Source: Gammaproteobacteria bacterium
Lineage (GTDB): Bacteria > Pseudomonadota > Gammaproteobacteria > Burkholderiales > Burkholderiaceae_C
Direction: 5' to 3'
Assembly (NCBI GenBank): GCA_018815325.1
Contig: JAHIYE010000027.1
Span: forward strand, 1 to 39,271
Length of the DNA stretch: 39,271 nt
Position numbers and translations under genes: made by a program. The notes under the pieces were generated by a model, which searched no databases, had not been told where the DNA came from, and worked only from the letters and a program-made list of their open reading frames with translations. Below, one piece after another: positions 28,997 to 36,738 of this stretch (its first letter is position 1; every line of letters starts with the position of its first letter).

Positions 28997-30880
28997 TCAG
29001 TGTCTGGGCAGAATGGTGAACGGCAGCGTGCCGTCATGCAGGGCCTGCACCATCGCATCGCGCTGCTTGAGTACGGCGCGCTGGTTGATCGAGCCCTTGT
29101 CGGTAACCTCGCCCTTGTCGATCGAGGGCGGCTCGCGGAGGAGCACGGCGCGGGCTACGCGGTTGGCGCTGCCGGTCGCTGACGCATGGAGCCGGTTGAT
29201 GACGTCCTGGAAATGCGACTGCACGGCGTGGCTGTGGAGTACATCTTCGATCGATGCGGCGGCACCCAGGCCACTGAGTGCACGGACTGCGGCGGTGGGG
29301 AAGATCAGTGCACCGACTTCCTTCAGGTTCAGGCCGGTGAGCACCACATCCTGGATGTAGGGGGCACCGGCAGCGATGATCCTGGCGCGCATCGGCCCAA
29401 CGCTGACGAACGTGCCGGTGGCAAGCTTGAAATCTTCGGCGATACGACCATCGAAGCGCAGGCCCTGATGCATGTCGCCCTCATCGATCCATTGCACCGC
29501 GTCGCCGGTCTTGAAAAAGCCTTCATCGTCGAAAGCCTCCATCGTGGCCTCGGGCGAGCGCCAGTAGCCAGGCGTGATGTTGGGGCCTTTGTAGCGTACC
29601 TCGGTCTTGCCGTCCACGGGCACCAGCTTGAGCTCCATGCCCGGCGTGGGCACACCCAGATCTCCGGCCTTGACGTTGGGGCTGGTGACAAAGATGGCGA
29701 AGGGGCTGGACTCGGTCATGCCGAGACCCGTGCCCATCACGATGCGCTCGCCAATCTCGGCCTCTTGTGTCTTGTGCAGGCTGTCCCAGATCGGCTGGGC
29801 CAGGGCTGCACCGGCGTAGAAGAACATTTTCACGCGCGAGAGCAGGTTCTTGCGCAACTGCGCATCAGTCTCCATGGCATGGGCAATCGCCTCGAAACCC
29901 GTGGGCACGTTGAAATAGACGGTCGGTGCGATTTCGCGCAGGTTGCGCAGCGTCTCCCCCATCAGGGCGGGCGTGGGCTTGCCGTCGTCAATATAAAGCG
30001 TGCCGCCGTGGTACAGCGTGAGGCCGAAGTTGTGGTTGCCGCCAAAGGTGTGGTTCCAGGGCAGCCAGTCCACCAGCACCGGCGGCTCCGCGGCCAGCAC
30101 GGGCATGCTCTGCGCCATCTGCTGCTGGTTGGCGCACCACATGCGCTGCGTGTTGATCACGCCCTTGGGGTTCTTGGTTGAGCCCGAGGTGAACAGGAAC
30201 TTGGCGATCGTGTCCGGCCCCGTCGCCTGCATGGCGGCGTCCACAGCGGGTGTGGCCACCGTCTTCAATAAGTCATCAAATCGGGTGAAAGCCCTTTGGG
30301 ATAAAGCGTCATGCGCTCCTGAAAAAATAGCAACTTCAACATCCTCGGCAACTGTGGCGGCAATTGCCTTGCCATAGCGGGCAGCGTCGCTGGCAAACAC
30401 CAGTCCGGGCGTGAGGGTGTCCAGCACATGACGCAGCTTCTCGAAGTCCTGGCTGACGATGGAGTAGGCCGGCGAGACGCTGCAGTAGGGCACGCCCGCG
30501 TACAAACAAGCCAAGGCCAGCTGCGCATGCTCCAGGCTGTTCTCGCTGAGGATGGCCACCGGGCGGTCGACACCCAGGCCACGTGCGAGCAGGGCCTGGC
30601 CGATGCTGCGCGCCGCCTGCAGGGCCTGGGCGTAGCTGATGTGGCGCCACTCGCCTGTGCTGCCGTCGCTCAGCAACTCGCGGCGCGCGATGAAGCTGCG
30701 CTCAGGTGCTGTCTGGGCCCAATGCACAAGGCGGTCGGTGATCCGTTCCGCATAGTCGCGCAGAGGCTGATCGGCCGATAGGTAGCTGATGCCGTGCTCG
30801 CCCTGGCGCAGGGCAACACGGGTCACGCCGAAGGTGAGGGGACGGTATCGGGGAGGGCTTGCTGCCACCATGCTGCTCAT
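28997..30880 (-). CDS. Feruloyl-CoA synthase-like aryl-CoA ligase
   Basis: 627 residues, as is usual for the long feruloyl-CoA synthase family. The adenylation motifs are LFTSGSTKNPKG (about 229-240), GTGLGMTESSPF and YKGPNITPGYW, with FKTGD and RIAEDFKLATG near the C terminus. It activates a hydroxycinnamate with ATP and CoA. The start overlaps the crotonase stop by 4 bases. The catalytic Lys normally near the C terminus of acyl-CoA ligases falls in the FKLATGTFV region. An unusual AT-rich patch at 30276-30333 resembles the dispersed repeat and encodes residues of about 183-203. Confidence 0.92.
   Translation of the reverse strand: MSSMVAASPPRYRPLTFGVTRVALRQGEHGISYLSADQPLRDYAERITDRLVHWAQTAPERSFIARRELLSDGSTGEWRHISYAQALQAARSIGQALLARGLGVDRPVAILSENSLEHAQLALACLYAGVPYCSVSPAYSIVSQDFEKLRHVLDTLTPGLVFASDAARYGKAIAATVAEDVEVAIFSGAHDALSQRAFTRFDDLLKTVATPAVDAAMQATGPDTIAKFLFTSGSTKNPKGVINTQRMWCANQQQMAQSMPVLAAEPPVLVDWLPWNHTFGGNHNFGLTLYHGGTLYIDDGKPTPALMGETLRNLREIAPTVYFNVPTGFEAIAHAMETDAQLRKNLLSRVKMFFYAGAALAQPIWDSLHKTQEAEIGERIVMGTGLGMTESSPFAIFVTSPNVKAGDLGVPTPGMELKLVPVDGKTEVRYKGPNITPGYWRSPEATMEAFDDEGFFKTGDAVQWIDEGDMHQGLRFDGRIAEDFKLATGTFVSVGPMRARIIAAGAPYIQDVVLTGLNLKEVGALIFPTAAVRALSGLGAAASIEDVLHSHAVQSHFQDVINRLHASATGSANRVARAVLLREPPSIDKGEVTDKGSINQRAVLKQRDAMVQALHDGTLPFTILPRH
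30276..30333 (-). repeat. Repeat-like segment inside the CoA ligase gene (copy 4)
   Basis: On the minus strand it reads GCTATTTTTTCAGGAGCGC, then GACGCTTTATCC, AAAGGGCT and CCCGATTTGA. This follows the same plan as the intergenic copies: GCTAT with an AT run, AGC, a GC step, AAGGGCT, and ATTT. It is in frame, markedly AT-richer than the flanks, and codes for a segment of variable length in this enzyme family. The assignment rests on eye alignment. Confidence 0.5.
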
Positions 30881-31659
30881 GCCTTCTTGACCTTGGCTGC
30901 CTGGCCGTCCAGAAAGGCTTTCACGCGGGTCTTGGCTTCCGGTGCGCTCTGGGCAATGGCCGCCATCATGGCTTCTGTCAGGAAGCCCTGATCGGCCGGT
31001 TGCTCGGCAATGCGGGGGAGCGCATGCATCAGGGCATAGTTGGTCAGCGGTGCGTTTTGTGCCACTCGCACGGCCAGCTCAAACGCCTTGTCAAAAGCCT
31101 GGCCTGGTGGCACCAGATACTGGGCGATGCCAATGCGCTCGCCATCCTGCGCGTTGAAGACGCGGCCGGTCATCATCATGTCGGTCATGCGGGCAGCCCC
31201 GATCAGCTTGGGGATGCGCACCGCACCGCCGCCGCCAACAAAGATGCCGCGCGAGCCTTCGGGCAGCGCATAGAAGGCCGTCTCATCGGCAACCCGGATA
31301 TGGCAGGCGCTGGCCAGTTCCAGGCCGCCGCCGATCACGGCACCATGCAGCGCGGCGATCACGGGCACGGGGCCATACTGCACCCGCTCAAGAGCGGCAT
31401 GCCACATGCGCGAATGCATGAGCCCCTGGCCGGCATCGCGCTCCTTGAGCTCGCTCAAGTCCAGGCCGGCACAGAAGTGCTCGCCATCGCCTGCGATGAC
31501 GGCAGCACGAACACCTTCGGGCATTTTTTCAAACAGGTCACGCAAGGCGAGCACCAGGCCATCATTGAGGGCGTTGCGCTTGGTGGGGCGGGTCAGGCGG
31601 ATGACAGCGATTTCCTGCTGATCACCGCGCCGCTCGAAATGGATGTCTTTGCTGGGCAT
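30877..31659 (-). CDS. Crotonase-family enoyl-CoA hydratase
   Basis: 260 residues. The oxyanion-hole loops are FCAGLDLSELKERD and ALHGAVIGGGLELASACH, with candidate acidic catalysts in GGLELA and ALPEGSRG. The C-terminal helices are normal. It could be a simple hydratase or a hydratase-lyase that yields the benzaldehyde; since the operon also codes for an SDR dehydrogenase and a matching ketoacyl-CoA hydrolase lies next door, plain hydration of the cinnamoyl-CoA fits better. It is the first gene of the minus-strand operon and shares a 103-base divergent promoter region with the amidohydrolase. Confidence 0.9.
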   Translation of the reverse strand: MPSKDIHFERRGDQQEIAVIRLTRPTKRNALNDGLVLALRDLFEKMPEGVRAAVIAGDGEHFCAGLDLSELKERDAGQGLMHSRMWHAALERVQYGPVPVIAALHGAVIGGGLELASACHIRVADETAFYALPEGSRGIFVGGGGAVRIPKLIGAARMTDMMMTGRVFNAQDGERIGIAQYLVPPGQAFDKAFELAVRVAQNAPLTNYALMHALPRIAEQPADQGFLTEAMMAAIAQSAPEAKTRVKAFLDGQAAKVKKA

Positions 31660-31686
31660 GATTGTTTTTCTTTCGGAAATCGATTA

Positions 31687-31705
31687 TGGTTATGAAATAT
31701 AACCA
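31687..31705. promoter_or_regulatory. Inverted repeat in the phenylpropanoid divergent promoter
   Basis: TGGTTAT-GAAAT-ATAACCA, a perfect 7-bp dyad with a 5-base spacer, lies in an AT-rich patch between the crotonase start and the amidohydrolase start. Its size and symmetry suit a MarR dimer, and the operon's last gene is a MarR regulator, so it is the likely common operator. Confidence 0.7.
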
Positions 31706-31762
31706 AATCAAGCAAGCCAGAGCAGTTTCTTCTTGGTACTTTCCCTAGCTGGAGCCAACACC

Positions 31763-32638
31763 ATGGATCACAAAAACCTGATAGCCATCGATATCCACAC
31801 CCATGCCGAAGTGAGTTGCTGGAACCCTTTTGACAACTATGGCGAAGAGTACGACCGCGCTGCCGACAAGTACTTCCGCAACAGCCGTCGCCCCACCATT
31901 CAGGAAACGATCGCCTACTACCGCGAGCGCAAGATTGGCCTGGTGATGTTTACGGTGGACAGCGAGTCCAAGCTCGGGCGTCGCCGCATTCCGAACGAAG
32001 AGATCGCCGAGGCCGCCAAGGCCAACAGCGACATGATGATGGCGTTCGCCAGCATCGATCCGCACAAGGGCAAGATGGGTGCGCGCGAGGCGCGCCGCCT
32101 GATCGCCGAGTACGGCATCAAGGGCTTCAAGTTCCATCCCACGGTGCAGGGCTACCATCCTTACGACAAGATGGCCTGGCCGATCTACGAGGTGATTGCC
32201 GAGCACAAGATGCCAGCGATCTTCCATACGGGCCATTCAGGCATCGGCAGCGGCATGCGTTGCGGTGGTGGCTTGCGGCTGGAGTACAGCAACCCCATGC
32301 ACCTCGACGACGTCGCGATTGATTTCCCCGACATGCAAATCGTGATGGCGCACCCGAGCTTCCCCTGGCAGGACGAAGCCCTGAGCGTGGCGACGCACAA
32401 GCCCAATGTCTGGATTGACCTCTCCGGCTGGAGCCCGAAGTACTTCCCCAAGCAACTCGTGCAGTACGCCAACACCTTGCTGAAAGACCGTGTGTTGTTC
32501 GGCTCGGACTACCCGCTGATCACGCCTGAGCGCTGGATGAAGGACTTTGAGGACGCCGGCTTCAAGCCTGAGGTGATGCCAGGCATCCTCAAAGACAATG
32601 CCATACGCTTGCTGGGCCTGGATCAGGCTGCAGCGTAA
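31763..32638 (+). CDS. Amidohydrolase-family aryl-beta-ketoacyl-CoA hydrolase
   Basis: 291 residues from the ATG at 31763, which has GGAG 8 bases upstream; in-frame codons further up lack a site. It is an amidohydrolase_2 protein: HxH near the N terminus (DIHTHAE, His12 and His14), FKFHPTVQGY, IFHTGHSG and the metal Asp in LFGSDYPLITPERW. Proteins of this type beside feruloyl-CoA-synthase-like genes are assigned as 4-hydroxyphenyl-beta-ketoacyl-CoA hydrolases, which release a 4-hydroxybenzoate and acetyl-CoA. It is divergent from, and probably co-regulated with, the crotonase operon. Confidence 0.85.
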   Translation: MDHKNLIAIDIHTHAEVSCWNPFDNYGEEYDRAADKYFRNSRRPTIQETIAYYRERKIGLVMFTVDSESKLGRRRIPNEEIAEAAKANSDMMMAFASIDPHKGKMGAREARRLIAEYGIKGFKFHPTVQGYHPYDKMAWPIYEVIAEHKMPAIFHTGHSGIGSGMRCGGGLRLEYSNPMHLDDVAIDFPDMQIVMAHPSFPWQDEALSVATHKPNVWIDLSGWSPKYFPKQLVQYANTLLKDRVLFGSDYPLITPERWMKDFEDAGFKPEVMPGILKDNAIRLLGLDQAAA

Positions 32639-32653
32639 TAACTACTCCTTAAT

Positions 32654-32710
32654 GCTATCAAATCCGTAGCTGCCTGCGCATATCAGGAAAGGGCTACGGC
32701 TTATTTTTCG
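32654..32710 (+). repeat. Dispersed repeat, copy 3, forming a terminator-like hairpin
   Basis: GCTATCAAATCCGTAGCTGC continues to AAAGGGCTACGGC and TTATTTTTCG. Within it CCGTAGC (32664-32670) pairs with GCTACGG (32693-32699), with an inner CCTG/CAGG, and a T-rich tail follows. It lies 16 bases after the amidohydrolase stop, so this copy probably serves as that gene's terminator. Confidence 0.72.
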
Positions 32711-32734
32711 AGTAATCTGGGCAGCCCTGCAGGG

Positions 32735-33706
32735 CTACTCCATTTTCAATCCCGCTGACTTCACCACGTTCGCCCACTTGGCGAGCTCCTTGCGGTTGAA
32801 GTCAGCGAACTGCGCAGGGGGCATGCCCGAGGGCTCCAGGCCCAAGCCGTCCAGTCGTGCCCGCACATCGGGCATCTCGATGGCCTTGGCGATCTCGCTG
32901 GCCAGGCGCGCCACGATCTCGGGCGGTGTGCCCGCTGGCGCATGCACAGCCTGCCAGGAGGCCACATCAAAACCCGGTACGCCGGACTCGGCAATCGTGG
33001 GAATGTTCTCGAAGCCCTTGACCCGCCTGGCGGAAGTCACCGCCAGCGCACGCACCGTACCGGCCTTGATGTGCGGTGCCGCCACCACGATGGTGTCAAA
33101 GCCCATGGAGAGCTGGCCGCCGATCACGTCCTGGATGGCCGGCGCACTGCCGCGGTAGGGAATGTGCACAGCGAACACCTTGGCCATGAGCTTGAACATC
33201 TCGCCGCTCATGTGCTGCGAGGTGCCGTTGCCGGCTGAGGAGTAGCTGAGCTTGCCAGGGTTGGCTCGGCCGAAGTCGATCAGTTCCTTGAGCGTCTTGA
33301 ACGGGCTGTTGGCCGGCACGATGACGGCATTGGCCACACTGCCGATGAGCGTGATGCCGGTGAAGTCCTTGGCCGCGTCGTAGGGCATCTTGGGATTCAG
33401 CGCAGGGTTGATGGCATGCGTGCTGATGGTGCTGCCCAGGATGGTGTAACCGTCGGGGGCCGACTTGGCCACAAGGTCCGAGCCCAGCACGCCACCGGCG
33501 CCGGGCCGGTTGTCCACCAGCACAGGCGTGCCGAGCGCGGCCGACAGTTTGGGGCCGATGATGCGCGCGAGGATGTCAGTGGTCCCGCCGGCAGGGAAGG
33601 GTACGACGTACTTGATGGGTTTGCTCGGCCAGGCCTGGGCATGGAGTGAGCTGGTGCCAAGGGCGGTGCTGGCGAGTGCGGCTTGCAGCAGGGTGCGGCG
33701 TTTCAT
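32735..33706 (-). CDS. Bug-family (TctC) periplasmic solute receptor
   Basis: 323 residues. The signal peptide begins with KRRTLLQAALASTALG, and cleavage after LHAQA is likely. The mature start is the Bug hallmark WPSKPIKYVVPFPAGGTTD, followed by VDNRPGAGGVLGSDLVAKSAPDGYT. Bug receptors bind carboxylates for tripartite tricarboxylate transporters; no membrane subunits (TctA/TctB) are encoded here. As it lies directly after gudD in the same direction, glucarate or galactarate is the probable ligand. A palindrome, AGCCCTGCAGGGCT (32723-32736), overlaps its stop codon. Confidence 0.92.
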   Translation of the reverse strand: MKRRTLLQAALASTALGTSSLHAQAWPSKPIKYVVPFPAGGTTDILARIIGPKLSAALGTPVLVDNRPGAGGVLGSDLVAKSAPDGYTILGSTISTHAINPALNPKMPYDAAKDFTGITLIGSVANAVIVPANSPFKTLKELIDFGRANPGKLSYSSAGNGTSQHMSGEMFKLMAKVFAVHIPYRGSAPAIQDVIGGQLSMGFDTIVVAAPHIKAGTVRALAVTSARRVKGFENIPTIAESGVPGFDVASWQAVHAPAGTPPEIVARLASEIAKAIEMPDVRARLDGLGLEPSGMPPAQFADFNRKELAKWANVVKSAGLKME

Positions 33707-33764
33707 GTTGGTTGTCTCCGGTTTGTTTTGTTTTGAAAAGTGACTGAAGGATCAGCCTGGGTTG

Positions 33765-35123
33765 TCAGCGAACCAGGCAGGGCATCTTGGGATTGAAGGT
33801 CCAGCCTGGGACGAGGTATTGCATGGCCACAGCGTCATCGCGCGCGCCCAGGCCATGCTGCAGATACAGCTGGTGGGCTTTCTCCACCGCGGCCATGTCG
33901 AGCTCGATGCCCAGGCCCGGGCGGGTAGGCACGCGGATCTGGCCACCCATGATTTGCAGGGGGTCACGCGTGAGCTGCTGGCCGTCCTGCCAGATCCAGT
34001 GGGTGTCGATGGCCGTGACGCGGCCGGGTGCGGCCGCCGCGACATGGGTGAACATGGCCAGTGAAATGTCGAAGTGATTGTTGGAGTGCGAGCCCCAGGT
34101 CAGGCCCCAGGTCTGGCACACCTGCGCCACGCGCACTGAACCCTGCATGGTCCAGAAGTGTGGATCGGCCAGCGGGATGTCGACGGATTGCAGCTGGATG
34201 CTGTGCGCCATCTCGCGCCAGTCGGTCGCCACCATGTTGGTTGCCGTGCGCAGGCCGGTGGCGCGGCGGAACTCGGCCATCACCTCACGGCCCGAGAACA
34301 CGCCTTCGGCGCCGCAGGGGTCTTCAGCGTAGGCCAGTTCCTTGTGGCGGTCGCGGCACAGGCGGACCGCGTCCTTGAGCAGCCAGCCGCCATTGGGGTC
34401 CAGGGTGATGCGGGCCTGCGGGAAGTGCTCCGCCAGCGCCGTGATGGCCTCGATTTCTTCTTCGCCGCGCAGTACACCGCCCTTGAGTTTGAAGTCCTTG
34501 AAGCCATAGCGTTCATACGCAGCATGTGCGAGGCGCACGATGGCCTTGGCATCCATGGCGGGTTCGTGGCGCAGCCGTTGCCAGGCGTCTGGCGCATCGG
34601 GTTCACTCCGGTAGGCCAGGTCAGTCTTGCTGCGGTCGCCGACATAGAACAGGTAGCCCAGCACATCGACCGCCTCGCGCTGCTGGCCTTCGCCCAGCAG
34701 TGCTGCTACAGGCACTTGCAGGAACTGGCCGAGCAGGTCAAGCAGTGCGCTCTCCACGGCCGTTACCGCATGGATGGTCACGCGCAAATCAAAAGTCTGG
34801 TTGCCACGCCCGGCGCTGTCGCGCTCGGCAAAGCGGCTGCGCAAGGTGTTGAGTGTCTGGTTCCAGGCGCCCAGGGGCTGGCCGACAACGAGCCTGCTGG
34901 CATCTTCCAGTGTTTTGCGGATTTTCTCGCCGCCAGGTACCTCGCCCACGCCGGTATTGCCCGAGCTGTCTGTGAGGATGACCAGGTTGCGCGTGAAGAA
35001 GGGGCCATGGGCGCCGCTGAGGTTCAGCAGCATGCTGTCGTGGCCGGCCACGGGGATGACCTGCATGCGGGTAATGTGCGGCGCATGGCCGGGTGTTGCG
35101 GACGTAGGTGTGGGGGCAGTCAT
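33765..35123 (-). CDS. gudD: Glucarate dehydratase
   Basis: 452 residues, close to E. coli GudD (446). It is an enolase-superfamily protein: the catalytic Lys pair in FKDFKLKGG, metal ligands from ITLDPNGGW and AYAEDPCG, the [12 protein letters not shown] segment, and the catalytic His in [16 protein letters not shown] (parts). It removes water from D-glucarate to give 5-keto-4-deoxyglucarate, the substrate of the GarL aldolase encoded further on. It has its own upstream region, with a GntR-type operator at 35172-35184. Confidence 0.95.
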   Translation of the reverse strand: MTAPTPTSATPGHAPHITRMQVIPVAGHDSMLLNLSGAHGPFFTRNLVILTDSSGNTGVGEVPGGEKIRKTLEDASRLVVGQPLGAWNQTLNTLRSRFAERDSAGRGNQTFDLRVTIHAVTAVESALLDLLGQFLQVPVAALLGEGQQREAVDVLGYLFYVGDRSKTDLAYRSEPDAPDAWQRLRHEPAMDAKAIVRLAHAAYERYGFKDFKLKGGVLRGEEEIEAITALAEHFPQARITLDPNGGWLLKDAVRLCRDRHKELAYAEDPCGAEGVFSGREVMAEFRRATGLRTATNMVATDWREMAHSIQLQSVDIPLADPHFWTMQGSVRVAQVCQTWGLTWGSHSNNHFDISLAMFTHVAAAAPGRVTAIDTHWIWQDGQQLTRDPLQIMGGQIRVPTRPGLGIELDMAAVEKAHQLYLQHGLGARDDAVAMQYLVPGWTFNPKMPCLVR

Positions 35124-35171
35124 CGTGGATATCTCTTGAGGATGGTTGCTAAGTTTGGAGTTTAGTGGTCA

Positions 35172-35184
35172 GTTGTCGTACAAC
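35172..35184. promoter_or_regulatory. GntR-type operator upstream of gudD
   Basis: GTTGT-CGT-ACAAC is a perfect dyad. It matches the TTGTCnGACAA form of the site in the divergent region with one change (TTGTCGTACAA). It lies 49 bases before the gudD ATG. Confidence 0.68.
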
Positions 35185-35224
35185 ATAAGGCAAACATATA
35201 CGATGCCCGGCGCTGTTGGATGTC

Positions 35225-35983
35225 TCAGTTGTCCAGGGGGCTGTGAGGTATCTGGGCTTTTTTCAGCCGCTCCCGGCTGTTGGAGAGGTGGGTGCGCATG
35301 GCTGCCCGCGCCGCATCAGAGTCGTGGTTGCGGATGGCGTTGAAAATGCTTTCGTGTTCGCTGTGCACGCGCTGCAGGTAGTTCAGCCGGCCTTCGGGCG
35401 CCGTGCTGGGCGTGTTCACCCTCGTGCGCGGGATGATCATGGTGCCCAGGTAGGTCATGAGGTCGGAAAAATGCTGGTTGCCGGTGGCGCCGGCCACCTC
35501 CATGTGGAACTGGAAATCGGGGGGCACCGCGTCCGAGTCTTCATTGATGGAGTCCTGAAAAGCCTGAAGGGCGGCCTCCATGGCAGCCAGGTTGGCATCT
35601 GTGCGTCGCTGGGCGGCCAGGCCTGCAGCCTCGGTCTCCAGGCTGATGCGCAACTCCAGCACCGAGATCACATCGGCCACGGTGGAGAAGTCTTCCTCTG
35701 CAATCTTGAAGTTGCCGGTGTCCTGTGGCGCCAGGGCAAAGGTGCCAATGCCGTGCCGGGTTTCCACGAGCCGGGAGGCCTGAAGTTTGGAGAGTGCCTC
35801 GCGCACGACGGTACGGCTGACCTCATGGCGGGCCATGATTTCCGATTCGGTCGGCAGCTTGTCGCCCGGGCGAATGCGGCCGTCACGTATGTCACCCGCC
35901 AGGCTGTCCACGATGTTCTGGACCAGTCCTTTGGGGCGACGCTTGTGCAGATCTGAATGACTAGGGGTTTGCCTTGATTCCAT
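35225..35983 (-). CDS. GntR/FadR-family (FCD) regulator of hexarate catabolism
   Basis: 252 residues from the ATG at 35983; a GTG at 36019 would place the start on top of its own -10 region. The winged helix reads LPTESEIMARHEVSRTVVREALSKLQASRLVETRHGIGTFAL (parts), with a C-terminal all-helical FCD ligand domain carrying conserved His and Asp residues typical of metal-dependent sugar-acid sensors. By position between gudD and the garD-garL-garR arm it is probably the repressor of both arms and of itself, since its -35 lies within the operator. Confidence 0.9.
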   Translation of the reverse strand: MESRQTPSHSDLHKRRPKGLVQNIVDSLAGDIRDGRIRPGDKLPTESEIMARHEVSRTVVREALSKLQASRLVETRHGIGTFALAPQDTGNFKIAEEDFSTVADVISVLELRISLETEAAGLAAQRRTDANLAAMEAALQAFQDSINEDSDAVPPDFQFHMEVAGATGNQHFSDLMTYLGTMIIPRTRVNTPSTAPEGRLNYLQRVHSEHESIFNAIRNHDSDAARAAMRTHLSNSRERLKKAQIPHSPLDN

Positions 35984-35993
35984 GAAAAAACTC

Positions 35994-36022
35994 TTGACAG
36001 CGTAGGACCTAGTATCCACAAT
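35994..36022 (+). promoter_or_regulatory. Promoter for the udh'-garD-garL-garR arm
   Basis: A perfect -35, TTGACA (35994-35999), is followed after 17 bases by CACAAT (36017-36022), a 4/6 match to the -10. The operator TTGTCAGACAA begins 7 bases further on, a good place for repression. Confidence 0.55.
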
Positions 36023-36039
36023 TTCTACTTGTCAGACAA
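36011..36039 (-). promoter_or_regulatory. Promoter of the GntR regulator gene
   Basis: On the minus strand TTGTCT (36039-36034) and GATACT (36016-36011) are 17 bases apart. The -35 lies inside the operator, which suggests autorepression. Confidence 0.5.
36029..36039. promoter_or_regulatory. GntR-type operator in the divergent hexarate promoter
   Basis: TTGTC-A-GACAA is a perfect dyad of the form used by FadR-subfamily regulators. A further half site, GTTGTC (36054-36059), forms a second inverted repeat with GACAAC (36035-36040). Confidence 0.75.
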
Positions 36040-36130
36040 CATATAACTGATGTGTTGTCTTTTTTTGTGGCTGTAGGGTGCTGGGCGGAGCAAGTCCAGC
36101 CAGCTGTGTGGAACTGAAAGAGCGGAAAGC

Positions 36131-36457
36131 GTGCAGGCAATGACGATCAAGGTACATCACAAACTTCTGCTGACCGGGGCCGCTGGCGGTCTGGGGACGG
36201 CATTGCGGGAGCGGCTCAAGGCCAATTGCGATGTGCTGCGCTTGTCCGATCGCCAGGCTTTTGGTGATGCCGCGGCCCATGAGGAGGTGGTGCTGGCCGA
36301 TCTGGCCGATGGCAAGGCCGTAGACGCCATGGTGGCGGGTGTGGATGCCATCGTTCACCTGGGAGGCATCTCGGTCGATGGGCCGTTCGAGCCCATTCTG
36401 CAAGCCAATATTCTGGGCATCTATCACCTCGATGAAGTGGCGTGCAAGCGGGTTTGA
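36131..36457 (+). pseudogene. udh: Uronate dehydrogenase, 5' fragment
   Basis: 108 residues from a GTG (or from the ATG at 36140). It matches the start of NAD-dependent uronate dehydrogenases: LLLTGAAGGLGTALRERL (nucleotide loop), LADLADGKAVDAMV, GVDAIVHLGGISVDGPFEPILQANILGIYHL. The whole enzyme is about 265 residues; similarity ends near residue 100 and a stop follows. The catalytic Ser and YxxxK parts are missing. The full enzyme oxidises galacturonate or glucuronate to the hexaro-lactone that feeds this locus, so this strain has probably lost that entry step unless another copy exists. Confidence 0.82.
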
Positions 36458-36698
36458 AGAATTTCGAGTCCGACACGTGGCAGGGTGTGCTCGTGCCTGC
36501 TCGCACACATCTCTCAGTGGTGGCCCGGCTCAATGCCGAGTTGATCAAGGTCATCCGCTGTCCCGAGATCCGTGCGCGCCTGACCGGGCAGGGTCCGAAG
36601 TGGTGACCATGAGCCCGGCCGAGCAGGACCAGTTTTTCAGCCGTGAGCGCAAGCGCTGGGCGGCAGTTGTTTCCGAGGCAGGGATCAAACTTGATTAA
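36436..36698 (+). pseudogene. Bug-family receptor, frameshifted 3' fragment
   Basis: Translation in a second frame gives SGVQAGLKNFESDTWQGVLVP, then VVARLNAELIKVIRCPEIRARLTGQG (parts), the C-terminal domain of a Bug receptor. At about 36595 the frame shifts by one base and continues as [21 protein letters not shown] and [10 protein letters not shown] to a stop at 36696. The N-terminal two-thirds are absent. The fragment joins the udh fragment at about 36430-36440. It is not a copy of the intact receptor at 32735, whose end reads differently. Confidence 0.85.
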
Positions 36699-36738
36699 TA
36701 CTCAGCCTGTTATTCAGTTTTTGTCCGAGTTCAGCACC

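Noticed and set aside
30877-31659. Feruloyl-CoA hydratase-lyase (vanillin-forming Ech)
   Set aside because: No vanillin dehydrogenase gene is nearby, while a hydroxyacyl-CoA dehydrogenase and a ketoacyl-CoA hydrolase are; a plain hydratase explains the set better, though assay could overturn this.
36643-36738. N-terminal extension of galactarate dehydratase
   Set aside because: This stretch overlaps the frameshifted receptor fragment in another frame; GarD similarity begins at the ATG at 36739.
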